From the NCBI RefSeq assembly GCF_014332515.1, contig NZ_VFSD01000001.1, positions 1-64,000 on the forward strand: 64,000 nt of DNA. The letters are read 5' to 3'. The DNA is from Pontibacter beigongshangensis (lineage in GTDB: Bacteria > Bacteroidota > Bacteroidia > Cytophagales > Hymenobacteraceae). The stretch's first letter is position 1. Each line of letters opens with the position of its first letter. The position numbers were made by a program, and so were the translations under genes. The notes beneath the pieces are model-generated. The model did no database searches, was not told where the DNA came from, and saw only the letters and a program-made list of their open reading frames with translations. Shown here in pieces: positions 36,045-44,435 of this stretch.

Positions 36045-37772
36045 ATGATAAAAATGAACCCTAATAATTATTTCACCCGAATACCCTCTATCATAGGCTT
36101 CTTGTGCCTGCTGTTCTCCTTTGGCTGTAACACAGGCTCCAAAGAGGGGCAAATTGCCGGCAAGGAAGAAGACCAGATCCGGACAGACAGTTTGTACGTG
36201 TTAAATTTCATCAATCAGAAACCTGAGTTCAAAGAGCAGGCGGACCAGATGTTCCTGTTCTATGGGGAGCGCGATTACCGGCTGGCCTGGATACGCGACG
36301 ATAAATTAGTACCTGAAACAGAAAAGTTTCTGGAAACCATAAACCAGTCGGGCCGGGAGGGGCTGGATCCTGCCAACTACAAGATAGTGGATATAGAGGG
36401 CATGATAAACCAGCTCAACGAAATGAAGCGCAAAGACACTGCCCGCCAGGAACTGCAGAAGCGGATAGATGTGGCGCTCACCTCCACCTACTTTAAATAT
36501 GCCTCTGACTTTTATACAGGCCGGCTCGATCCGAAGGGCGAAAACAGCATTGACTGGAATGTGAAGCAAAACAACATTAAGCTGCACAAGGTGCTGCAAA
36601 CCATCCTGAAGGAGCGGGAAAGCACGTATCCTTATTATGAGTTTGAGGCCCTGCACGACGGCTATGTGCAACTGCGCAAAGCCCTGCAGCAATACCGGGC
36701 GCTGCAGCAGCAGGGCGGCTGGTCAAAAGTAGAACTGGGCGAACTCAAATCCATTAAAAAAGGAGATACCGCCCAGGCCGTGCTTTCGCTCCGCAAAAGA
36801 CTGAACCCGGAAACAACCGCCAACGCCGGCGATCCGAACCAGCGCCTTTACGACGATGCCCTGGAGCAGCAGGTGAAAAAGTTTCAGGAGCTGCATGGCC
36901 TCGACCCGGACGGTGTGGTAGGTGGCAAAACCCTGGAAGTGCTGAATGTGCCGGTGGAGGATCGGATAGACCAGATCATGGTGAACATGGAGCGCTGGCG
37001 CTGGATACCGAAGCGCCTGGTGCCAAAGAGCCTCGATCAGAAATTTATCTGGGTAAACATACCGGAGTATAAACTCTACATTTACGAAGACCCGGACAAC
37101 GATCCGGAAGCGGAGCGGAAGTATCAGAAAACCATGGAAATGAGGGTGATCGTTGGCAAAACCATGCATTCTACCCCCATCTTTAGCGATAAGCTGGAGT
37201 ACGTGGTGGCAGCGCCCTATTGGAATGTGCCCAATAGCATTGTTGAAAACGAGATTAAGCCGGCTATGCTGCGGAACCCCAACTGGCTCGAAACCCAGAA
37301 CATGGAGATCGTAACGAAGGAGAAGAACCCGAAACCGATCGAGGCAAGCTCTATCGATTGGGAAAATGTAACAGAAAAGGATTTTCCGTATATGGTGCGC
37401 CAGAAGCCAGGACCCAAAAACTCATTGGGTACGATTAAATTTCTTTTCCCGAACGAGTATGCTGTTTACCTGCACGATACGCCTGCCGGCTCTTTATTCA
37501 GCCAGACGCAGCGCGGTTTCAGCCACGGGTGCGTCCGCGTAGAAAAGCCAATGAACCTGGCCACTTACCTGCTGCAGGACATGCCGGAATGGAACGAGAG
37601 CAGGCTGCAGGAAACAATAGCCGCAGGCGAAGAAACCTGGATCACACTGCCCAAAAAAGTGCAGGTATACCTGGTTTATTTCACGAGCTGGGTAGATGAT
37701 GCCGGCAATGTACACTTCCGCGAAGATATATATGGGCACGACAAGAAGCTGGAGAATGAATTGTTTAGCTAA
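36045..37772 (+). CDS. L,D-transpeptidase lipoprotein (YcbB/LdtD-like)
   Basis: Cross-links peptidoglycan stem peptides (3-3 type) or attaches proteins to the wall, in the periplasm. Starts at ATG 36045 or 36054; both give a signal peptide ending with lipobox FSFGC. About 575 residues. Order: a scaffold domain (FKEQADQMFLFYGERDYRLAW; IDVALTSTYFKYASDFYTGR), a PG_binding_1 domain (KKGDTAQAVLSLRKRL; VKKFQELHGLDPDGVVGGKT), then the YkuD catalytic domain with RVIVGKTMHSTPIFS, NEYAVYLHDTP and the Cys motif FSHGCVRVEKP. The end overlaps the next gene by 17 nt, so the two are probably co-translated. Confidence 0.93.
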   Translation: MIKMNPNNYFTRIPSIIGFLCLLFSFGCNTGSKEGQIAGKEEDQIRTDSLYVLNFINQKPEFKEQADQMFLFYGERDYRLAWIRDDKLVPETEKFLETINQSGREGLDPANYKIVDIEGMINQLNEMKRKDTARQELQKRIDVALTSTYFKYASDFYTGRLDPKGENSIDWNVKQNNIKLHKVLQTILKERESTYPYYEFEALHDGYVQLRKALQQYRALQQQGGWSKVELGELKSIKKGDTAQAVLSLRKRLNPETTANAGDPNQRLYDDALEQQVKKFQELHGLDPDGVVGGKTLEVLNVPVEDRIDQIMVNMERWRWIPKRLVPKSLDQKFIWVNIPEYKLYIYEDPDNDPEAERKYQKTMEMRVIVGKTMHSTPIFSDKLEYVVAAPYWNVPNSIVENEIKPAMLRNPNWLETQNMEIVTKEKNPKPIEASSIDWENVTEKDFPYMVRQKPGPKNSLGTIKFLFPNEYAVYLHDTPAGSLFSQTQRGFSHGCVRVEKPMNLATYLLQDMPEWNESRLQETIAAGEETWITLPKKVQVYLVYFTSWVDDAGNVHFREDIYGHDKKLENELFS

Positions 37773-38325
37773 GAGGAGAAAACAGCTTGTAAAACACGCA
37801 GTTGCCCTGGGCGCAGCAGTTCTTTTTGCCGGTTGCCAGCCCCATTCTCCGGAGCAGGAACAGGAGAGGCCGTTGGCAGATACCACGGAGCTAGCCCAGG
37901 CCGATACGGCAACCCCGGCGCAACCTGACTCTCTGCTGCAGTCGGTGGAGGAGATCACCCTGCATACCGTTGGCGATGAGCAGAACATAAAGCATTTCGA
38001 CAAGGATACCATAGCGGTGAAAGCCGGGTCGCTGGTAAAGCTGTCGCTGGTAAACCAGGGCTCCGGGCAATCCATGATCCATAACATCGTTTTCACCAGA
38101 AACGGGAAGGCCACCCAGGTGGCACTGGCTGGTGAGAAGGTGGGAGCCCCAGGCAATTATGTACCCGACGACACCGTATTAGTGCTGGCCTCATCGCCCC
38201 TTGCGCTCCCGGGCCAGACGGTATCCATAGAGTTTGAAGCACCCATAGAACCGGGTTTTTATGATTTTGTGTGTACCTATCCGGACCACTATAAACATAT
38301 GCGTGGCGTTTTGGCAGTGAAGTAG
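37756..38325 (+). CDS. azurin-like cupredoxin lipoprotein
   Basis: Predicted type-1 copper electron-transfer protein anchored in the membrane. The start at 37756 (MNCLAKRRK), overlapping the L,D-transpeptidase end, gives a lipobox LFAGC; an open frame runs back to 37696. After a Pro/Glu/Thr linker the domain shows SMIHNIVFTRNG (copper His), then FYDFVCTYPDHYKHMRGVL, with Cys, His and Met ligands in the spacing of azurin/plastocyanin (C-x4-H-x3-M). 189 residues. A metabolic link to the wall enzyme beside it is unknown. Confidence 0.85.
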   Translation: MNCLAKRRKQLVKHAVALGAAVLFAGCQPHSPEQEQERPLADTTELAQADTATPAQPDSLLQSVEEITLHTVGDEQNIKHFDKDTIAVKAGSLVKLSLVNQGSGQSMIHNIVFTRNGKATQVALAGEKVGAPGNYVPDDTVLVLASSPLALPGQTVSIEFEAPIEPGFYDFVCTYPDHYKHMRGVLAVK

Positions 38326-38345
38326 CTATTCGTTTAGCTGAAATA

Positions 38346-38387
38346 AAAAGGAGCTATGCTGCAACCCGCAGCATAGCTCCTTTTTTT
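38346..38387 (+). terminator. rho-independent terminator
   Basis: Perfect 13-bp stem GGAGCTATGCTGC / GCAGCATAGCTCC, 5-nt loop, preceded by A-run and followed by seven T. Ends the L,D-transpeptidase-cupredoxin transcript. Confidence 0.92.
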
Positions 38388-38561
38388 GTGGTGCCCATCT
38401 TTAACGGGAACTGAAGAAGAGCAGCACTCTGAAATTGCAGGCCACCCATTCAGAGTTTCGCAACTCCTTAAAGCGCCTTTGGAGTCAGAACAGCCCAGTC
38501 AGCCTTCTTTTTCCTCCTGGAACTCAACTTGGAGGCAAAATATGGTTTCTTTTCCTGTCTA

Positions 38562-38703
38562 TTGCGCTGGTGCAAGCTTGCAGCTCCTTCTTTCCATTAA
38601 ACGACTTTCCAGAGTTGGCCATAACAGGTTATGGAGGGAGCGCTTTTCTTGCTGTAGCCTTAGGAAACATATGGTACGAGCTACAAGCTCGCACCAGCGC
38701 TTT
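38562..38703. repeat. inverted pair of family D repeats
   Basis: TTGCGCTGGTGCAAGCTTGC at 38562 and its inverted partner CAAGCTCGCACCAGCGC ending near 38700, about 85 bp apart, each with a GAGCT.AGCTC-like internal hairpin. This is a REP/BIME-like unit. The surrounding 38388-39024 has no supported gene. Confidence 0.6.
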
Positions 38704-39024
38704 GCAAACTGCTTTTCCATTTAAGCTGAGGCCCTGGAAGAATCTTGTGGCTTGTGCAACTGGCAAATTAGCTGCTTTGTAGCTGCCTACCGCAATACAT
38801 GAATCAGGGTAACTACCGCACAAACGGGGTTATGATTGAAAAAGAAAAAGCCTTTCTGCTGCATCAGATCGATATAAAGATTTAATACAATTTTATAAGA
38901 ACCCATATTCCGGCTGGGCCATCTATGCTTTGCTTCGGCATACCGCCCGCTGAAGCATGCCTATATTGCAGTAGCCATATCTATAGCTACTATAAATAGC
39001 AGCCTCTAAACAGATGGTTTTTAA

Positions 39025-39058
39025 GCATATGTGGATAAGTCGAGTTATCCACATATGC
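39025..39058. promoter_or_regulatory. inverted pair of DnaA boxes (oriC-like)
   Basis: Perfect 14-bp arms GCATATGTGGATAA / TTATCCACATATGC around a 6-nt spacer. Each arm contains the exact DnaA box TTATCCACA. Could be an origin element or a DnaA-regulated operator; no cluster of further perfect boxes was seen nearby. Confidence 0.5.
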
Positions 39059-39178
39059 GAAAATTTATCTGCCATTGTGTCACTTTTCCGTTTTCAGCAC
39101 GCTCATAAACCCCTTTTCCAAGCAACAGAAAACAATCTCTGGAAGGCCTGCTTTCTAAGAAATACGCAGTAATATACA

Positions 39179-39234
39179 AGGCTCCACATGCTGTTTACAA
39201 ATGTATTTACATTTGTAAACAGCATGTGGAGCCT
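39179..39234. repeat. 56-bp near-perfect palindrome
   Basis: Two 27-nt arms are perfect inverted copies with only TT between them; arms begin AGGCTCCACATGCTG and meet at ACAAATGTA-TT-TACATTTGT. Located 150 bp upstream of the XRE regulator gene. Candidate operator, cruciform or RNA hairpin; no T-run, so not a standard terminator. Confidence 0.85.
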
Positions 39235-39383
39235 AATCTTAGTAAACCTTTTAATTGCTTATAAGTGTATATCTTGAAGCCTTATGTTAAACCGATTGTT
39301 TAATTTACATTTTTAATTTAAGTCACAATTCTGCATATTTGCGAAAGCTTGAGAAAGGCTTAAATATTCATTTGTATATCGAT

Positions 39384-39818
39384 ATGATCGACAGAATTAA
39401 GCAACTGATGGAGGATAAAGAGCTGAGCTCTACCCAGTTCGCCGATGGCGTGGAAGTTCCACGGGCGGTAATCAGCCACATCTTGAGCGGCCGGAATAAG
39501 CCGAGTCTGGATGTAATGCTTAAAATTTTGGCCGCGCACCGCGATGTGAGTATGAGCTGGCTTTTGTTGGGCGATGGGGAAATGTACAGTCCCGAACCTT
39601 CGCCACCAGCTGCCAGTCAGGTAGAAAAGGAGTCGCTTTTTAAGCAGCAGGAGCATATCGCCTTTCCTGGGCAGCAGAAACAGTCGCTTGAAAATGTGCA
39701 ATTAGAGAAGGGTGTGAAAGAGGTTACTGGCAGGAGTAAACCTAGCGTAAAGGAGATAGAGCGGATCGTGTATTTTTATAGCGACAAGACTTTCGAAACG
39801 TTTACTCCTGCCTGCTGA
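39384..39818 (+). CDS. XRE-family helix-turn-helix regulator
   Basis: 144-residue DNA-binding protein. The start at 39384 (MIDRIKQL) is preferred over an upstream TTG because the HTH domain begins there: IDRIKQLMEDKELSSTQFAD, then VEVPRAVISHILSGRNKPSLDVMLKIL (the recognition helix region) and MSWLLLGDGEMY, typical of XRE repressors. A Gln/Ser-rich linker leads to a C-terminal segment KEIERIVYFYSDKTFETFTP, common in Bacteroidota relatives. The long palindrome 150 bp upstream is a likely autoregulatory site. Stand-alone gene. Confidence 0.85.
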   Translation: MIDRIKQLMEDKELSSTQFADGVEVPRAVISHILSGRNKPSLDVMLKILAAHRDVSMSWLLLGDGEMYSPEPSPPAASQVEKESLFKQQEHIAFPGQQKQSLENVQLEKGVKEVTGRSKPSVKEIERIVYFYSDKTFETFTPAC

Positions 39819-40035
39819 TCAGCCTGGTGCCATAAGAGCGGCCGGCCCGGATGGACGGGCACGGCAGTACAGTAGGTCTTGCGTGCTGGCAGACGGACCT
39901 TTCAGAAATGAACCTATCAAAATCAGGAGCTAAGCCAGGGCGGATCGGATAGCGGCCATCCCTAATTGAAATTGCCTGCGGGCCAAATGCAATCAAGTTT
40001 TTTGTGGGGCATATAGCGTGGTAGCCCGGCAACTA
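39819..40035. other. gene-free spacer
   Basis: No gene or strong structure recognised between the XRE gene and the following family A copy. Confidence 0.35.
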
Positions 40036-40100
40036 AATTATTCCAATCAAAAACACCCTCCGCAGACCTCTTTTTCTGCTGCTGCTGCTGATCCGGCTGC
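40036..40100 (+). repeat. repeat family A, copy 14
   Basis: Head AATTATTCCAATCAAAAAC, core ACCCTCCGCAGACC, tail TCTGCTGCTGCTGCTGATCC. A full-length copy. Confidence 0.85.
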
Positions 40101-40230
40101 CGGGCGACTGGTTTTGCCCCAAGGCACTTGGCAGCAGCCGAGCTGGCGGTGCCATAAACCAGGAGCAGATGATCGGAGTAAAAGGCTAAAGCAGCTATAG
40201 TCAGATGCCAGTTACATCCAGCCAGGGTTT

Positions 40231-41574
40231 ATGAAGAAGCTTTTTAGTCGCCTTAAGTTCCTGTACCAGTATATAATAGGCAGCATTGGGTTTTATCCAA
40301 CGCTTATTGCTTTGCTCTTCTTTGCGCTGGCCATGTTCATGATTTACCTGGAGACGAGGGGCCTTAGCGAAAGAATTAAAGAGAATCTCCCGTTCTTTAT
40401 TATTACCAATGGCGAGACAGCCCGCATGGTGCTGAGTTCTATTACCACAGGCCTTATCTCGCTGGTCGTCTTTAGCTTTACCATGGTGATGCTGGTGCTC
40501 AACCAGGCCAGCAGTAATTTCTCCCCAAGGGTTATCCCGGGGCTCATCACCTACAGATCAAATCAAAAAATACTGGGCCTCTTTCTGGGCACGCTTCTTT
40601 ATACGCTGGTGGTGATGGTGAATATCCGGTCGGACCTCTACAGCGAGGATCTGCCTGGCCTGGCCATTTTTCTGGCTATGTGCTTCACGATTATATGTCT
40701 GAGCTTCTTTGTTTACTTTATCCATTCCATCTCCCAGTCCATCCAGATAGATAATATCCTGGAAAGCATTTATGGGGTTACCCGCCAGGTTATGCTGCAG
40801 GAAGAAAAGGATGCTGAACAGCCTCTACGCCCGCAGCCGGCCTTTGATGCGGCAGAGTGGCATGAGGTGCTGAGCCCACGCACAGGGCATCTGCAGAGCC
40901 TCGACGGTAAACCAATTGCAGCCTTGTGCCGCGAACACCAGGTGCTGGTGGAGTTTATGCAGCCACTGGGGAGCTTTGTGGTAGAAGGTACCCCCTTTCT
41001 GAGGGTGAACCGGCCTGTCGCAAACCTGGATTCCTTTTGTGAAGAGTTGCTGGATCATGTCAACTTTTATCAGGCCGAAATAGTAGAGGTAAATTATCTC
41101 TATGGCTTTAAGCAGATAACTGAGAGCGCCGTGAAGGCCTTGAGCCCCAGTATAAACGACCCCGGCACGGCCGTGCGGGCGATCGATTATCTGACTGACC
41201 TGCTCGCGCTTCGCATGCGGCTGCCAGACGAGGAACTGTTGTTTGATGAGGAAGATACCGCCAGGGTCAGGTTGAAGAAGGAAGATTTTGGGCAGCTCTG
41301 TGCCATCTGCCTCAGCCCCATCCGGCTCTATGGAAAAGGCGATGTTGTTATTGTGCTGCGCCTGCTCTTTCTCCTGAAGAACCTGCTTTACAAGGCACAG
41401 GCAGCTCCTGAGAGAGTGTCGGACATTTACAGGCAGGCGGAGCTGCTGCTGCATGATGCCGGTCAGGAAATAGCCAACCCGGGAGACCGCGAGAAGGTTA
41501 ACAGGCAGGTGTCGGAACTAAACAGCCTGAAAATTCTCAGGCAAAGCCTTGCATTATTGCCTGCCAAGCCCTGA
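40231..41574 (+). CDS. DUF2254 family membrane protein
   Basis: 447-residue inner-membrane protein of unknown function. Four hydrophobic segments in the first 170 residues (LIALLFFALAMFMIY; ISLVVFSFTMVMLVL; ILGLFLGTLLYTLVVMV; FLAMCFTIICLSFFVYFI) followed by a soluble domain with ALSPSINDPGTAVRAIDYL, the most conserved DUF2254 motif. A short family linker QASSNFSPRVIP lies between helices 2 and 3. Upstream of the DUF389 gene on the same strand with a 55-bp gap, so possibly co-transcribed although a promoter-like box sits in the gap. Confidence 0.9.
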   Translation: MKKLFSRLKFLYQYIIGSIGFYPTLIALLFFALAMFMIYLETRGLSERIKENLPFFIITNGETARMVLSSITTGLISLVVFSFTMVMLVLNQASSNFSPRVIPGLITYRSNQKILGLFLGTLLYTLVVMVNIRSDLYSEDLPGLAIFLAMCFTIICLSFFVYFIHSISQSIQIDNILESIYGVTRQVMLQEEKDAEQPLRPQPAFDAAEWHEVLSPRTGHLQSLDGKPIAALCREHQVLVEFMQPLGSFVVEGTPFLRVNRPVANLDSFCEELLDHVNFYQAEIVEVNYLYGFKQITESAVKALSPSINDPGTAVRAIDYLTDLLALRMRLPDEELLFDEEDTARVRLKKEDFGQLCAICLSPIRLYGKGDVVIVLRLLFLLKNLLYKAQAAPERVSDIYRQAELLLHDAGQEIANPGDREKVNRQVSELNSLKILRQSLALLPAKP

Positions 41575-41592
41575 AATACGACTCAAATAGCA

Positions 41593-41600
41593 TATTTTTG
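41593..41600 (+). promoter_or_regulatory. candidate Bacteroidota -7 box TATTTTTG
   Basis: Matches the TAnnTTTG consensus 30 bp before the DUF389 start. No clear TTTG -33 box is seen. Confidence 0.35.
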
Positions 41601-41629
41601 CAGCTGTTTGCTTACATCTATTTCTATTT

Positions 41630-43057
41630 ATGCTTCTTAGAGCCCTTAAAAACACCCTCGACGGCATTTTTAACATACAGAACGAGACTGACGAAGAAGG
41701 CACGATCCGGGAAATTTACGATAAAACCCCGATCCGGGGAAACAATACCTGGATGCTGATTTGCTCGGCTATGCTGGCCTCCATTGGCCTGGATGTGGGT
41801 TCAGGAGCCGTTATCATCGGGGCTATGCTTATTTCCCCCCTCATGTCGCCGATTCTGGGGGTGGGGCTCTCGGTGGGGATCAACGACAAGGAAATGCTCA
41901 TTGCCTCGATGAAGAACCTGACTGTGGCTGCACTGGCCGGATTAATGGTGAGCACCTTTTACTTTTGGCTGACGCCCCTTGGAGAACCTACCAACGAGAT
42001 CCTGGCCCGCACGCAACCCACGCTCCTCGATGTGATGGTCGCCTTCTTTGGCGGGGTGGCCGGTATTGTGTCTATTTCCAGGTCCGACAAGTCGAATGCC
42101 ATTCCGGGGGTAGCCATTGCCACCGCCCTGATGCCGCCGCTCTGTACGGCCGGTTACGGCCTGGCCATGGGCAGGCTCAACTACTTTTTCGGTGGCTTTT
42201 ACCTGTTTTTTATAAACGCGGTATTTATTAGCCTGGCCACTTTCCTGATCGTGAAGTACCTTAAATTTGAGGTGAAGCACTACCTCGATAAAAAGAAGGA
42301 GCGGCAGGTGGCGCGCGTAATGGGCGTGATCCTTTTTATAGTGGTGCTGCCGAGCGTCTATTTCCTGTACAACATCTATAAAGAAGTGCAAACCAAAAAG
42401 AAGATCGAGAACCTGATCGTAAAAGACTTTGCAGGCAGAAACAACGAGATACTTAAGTGGGAAATTGCCGACAGCGACTCTATTAGCCTGGTGAAGATCT
42501 ACAGCGTGGGCAGTACTCTGGAGGAGGGGCTGGTAAACCAGTATAATACGGTGCTGAAGAAGAATGACCTTAGCGATTACCAGGTAAAGGTGGTGCAGCT
42601 GGACGTGTCGGCAGAAGATGTGCAGCAGATGGCCTCTCAGATCACCAACAACCTGACCCGCGATTTTCTGAAGACCGTAGAGATACAAAAGCTCCAGAAC
42701 CAGCGGCTGGACAGCCTCCGGAAGCTGGAGGCCCAGCGATATACCTCCGGCCAGGCTACAACCGACCTCAGGCTGCTTTTTCCGGAGATAAGAAAGGCGC
42801 AGATAGGAGAGATGGTGGTGGCATCAGAAAGCCAGCGGCAGGATACGGTGGTGGTCGTCATGCTTGAGTGGCAGGGCCAGGCGCTGCCCGTAAAGCCCGG
42901 TCAGCCTGGAAAGCCTGCGCAGCAGAAGCCGTCAAAAATAGAAGCAGACAAAGTGCGGGAGCATGAGCGGAGGATCGGGACTTTTGTCGCCCGGAAACTA
43001 AAGCGCGATTCGGTGCAGGTGGTATCCAGCTTCTCGGGGGCAGGAGTAAGCAGATAA
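41630..43057 (+). CDS. DUF389 family membrane protein
   Basis: 475-residue inner-membrane protein of the DUF389/TIGR00341 family; function unknown, some relatives are linked to transport. Starts MLLRALKN. The membrane part (residues about 40-250) has the family motifs SAMLASIGLDVGSGAVIIGAMLISPLMSPILG and VAFFGGVAGIVSISR, then NAIPGVAIATALMPPLCTAGYGLA. The C-terminal 200 residues are a soluble coiled-coil-rich domain facing one side of the membrane, ending in KRDSVQVVSSFSGAGVS. Confidence 0.9.
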   Translation: MLLRALKNTLDGIFNIQNETDEEGTIREIYDKTPIRGNNTWMLICSAMLASIGLDVGSGAVIIGAMLISPLMSPILGVGLSVGINDKEMLIASMKNLTVAALAGLMVSTFYFWLTPLGEPTNEILARTQPTLLDVMVAFFGGVAGIVSISRSDKSNAIPGVAIATALMPPLCTAGYGLAMGRLNYFFGGFYLFFINAVFISLATFLIVKYLKFEVKHYLDKKKERQVARVMGVILFIVVLPSVYFLYNIYKEVQTKKKIENLIVKDFAGRNNEILKWEIADSDSISLVKIYSVGSTLEEGLVNQYNTVLKKNDLSDYQVKVVQLDVSAEDVQQMASQITNNLTRDFLKTVEIQKLQNQRLDSLRKLEAQRYTSGQATTDLRLLFPEIRKAQIGEMVVASESQRQDTVVVVMLEWQGQALPVKPGQPGKPAQQKPSKIEADKVREHERRIGTFVARKLKRDSVQVVSSFSGAGVSR

Positions 43058-43166
43058 GTTTACGTTGCCGGCCAGGTTTTAAAGACACAAGGCCTTTTCA
43101 TCAGTAGCACAAATCAAATGCTGAATGCCGCTATGCGCTGCCATGGCCTATAGCACATTAATTTGC

Positions 43167-43222
43167 GATTTTCCTAATGATTTTGCTCCTCCAGAGGGTC
43201 TGCTGCTCCTGCTGCTGCTTGG
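43167..43222 (+). repeat. repeat family A, copy 15 (degenerate head)
   Basis: GATTTTCCTAATGATTTTG, core CTCCTCCAGAGGG, tail TGCTGCTCCTGCTGCTGCTT. Confidence 0.65.
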
Positions 43223-43302
43223 TAAAGCTTGAATACTTTCTTAAGACAAGAACCGTTAATAGCTTTAATATTAAGGTTTTATTAAGGCAACATTTTGTTC
43301 TT

Positions 43303-43345
43303 TCACTCATTCATTCATTCATTCATTCACTCACTCATTCATCTA
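43303..43345. repeat. ATTC tetranucleotide microsatellite
   Basis: About ten ATTC/ACTC units immediately beyond the 3' end of the Hpt gene. Slippage would alter the 3' untranslated region. Confidence 0.85.
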
Positions 43346-43348
43346 TTC

Positions 43349-43720
43349 CTAAGCACCGGTAAGGTCTTCTCTGAACCTCTCTACAACCTGTTCCATAATG
43401 TCAGCCAGAAAATCGATGTTTTCCTGCATCTGCTGCAGGTTAGTCTGTGCTTTGGCATCCGATTCAATTTGCCGGACAACAGTTTTGAGCGATTCTATCC
43501 GAATAGCATCTATGGTGGATTTCAGTTTATGGGCAGCAGCGCTTACAGCAGCCCAGTCGGCGGAGGCGTAGCTTTGCTGGAGATCAGTTACCGTGGCAGG
43601 TACCGAGTCTATGAAAAGCTGCTTGGTGCGAATCATAAAGGCCTCGTTACCCCGCGACATTTTCTGGATCATGGTCAGGTCGTACAATGGCTCAGCATTG
43701 CCTAATGGAGGAGTTGTCAT
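43349..43720 (-). CDS. Hpt-domain phosphotransfer protein
   Basis: 123-residue histidine phosphotransfer protein: passes phosphate between receiver domains in a multi-step phosphorelay. Motif AAAHKLKSTIDAI puts the phospho-His at about residue 64, followed by the four-helix bundle continuation LKTVVRQIES. No kinase or receiver fused. The NtrC-type regulator at 44436 is the nearest two-component gene, on the same strand, with three family A copies between them. Confidence 0.88.
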   Translation of the reverse strand: MTTPPLGNAEPLYDLTMIQKMSRGNEAFMIRTKQLFIDSVPATVTDLQQSYASADWAAVSAAAHKLKSTIDAIRIESLKTVVRQIESDAKAQTNLQQMQENIDFLADIMEQVVERFREDLTGA

Positions 43721-44080
43721 GTATTTTGTTATTTATATTTCTTCGGTGCGGTTCAGGAGCTGTGCTTTTCACTGGTCAGATCAATGTCTTCCCGGGTTCC
43801 TGGCAAAGGTGTACATGTTAAATGAAAGGCTGCCCTATCTTATTCTTCCATCGAGTATCCTGCACAAAGTTATCCAGAAAACAAGAAGCTATGCTTTAAA
43901 TTTAAGCAGGCAATATTTTAAATACCAACGTTCTATAAAAACAGTTTGTGTAAAAATAGTGCCAGGTAAGCGCTGATGATCATTAAACGCCAGCTTTTTT
44001 TTACAAGTATGGATTTCGAATGCTACAAAGCAAATATTAAGTGCATTCAGGCAATATATATTGTATATCTGTCAGAAAAT

Positions 44081-44116
44081 CATCAGCAGCAGAGGGTCTT
44101 TTTGATTCGAATAATT
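44081..44116 (-). repeat. repeat family A, copy 16
   Basis: CATCAGCAGCAGAGGGTC, then TTTTTGATTCGAATAATTC. The family-typical CCTCC block is shortened. The spacer 43721-44435 holds only three family A copies and no gene. Confidence 0.7.
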
Positions 44117-44214
44117 CAGATGACCTGTCAGTCTCTTCTTCTCTAACCGTCCTGACTAATGCCTACAGGAAACCTCTTAGTGCCCGTTACAGGGTTGCTT
44201 GTTGGGTAACAGGG

Positions 44215-44273
44215 GAATTCTGCTAATCAAAATGCCCTTCCGGAGGCTTTTCCTGCTGTTGCTGCTGATCCGG
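44215..44273 (+). repeat. repeat family A, copy 17
   Basis: GAATTCTGCTAATCAAAATG, core CCCTTCCGGAGGC, tail CTGCTGTTGCTGCTGATCC. Confidence 0.75.
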
Positions 44274-44356
44274 TTACTAATTCTATATCCCGGCCTAAGT
44301 GCTTTTAAACAGGTTTGTCAGATTGTGTGACGTAGCAGCAAGGAGCCTGGTTTATG

Positions 44357-44407
44357 AATTATTCCAATCAAAAAGACCCTCTGAACAATCTGCTGCTGCT
44401 GCTGTTT
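44357..44407 (+). repeat. repeat family A, copy 18
   Basis: Head AATTATTCCAATCAAAAAG, core ACCCTCTGAAC, tail TCTGCTGCTGCTGCTG. Ends about 30 bp from the 3' end of the NtrC-type gene. Confidence 0.8.
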
Positions 44408-44435
44408 TTATCCGACAATACTTGCTTTCGTGTGC

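Noticed and set aside
38386-38823. Overlapping small frames after the terminator
   Set aside because: They run through family D repeats in different frames; no protein-like conservation or start site.
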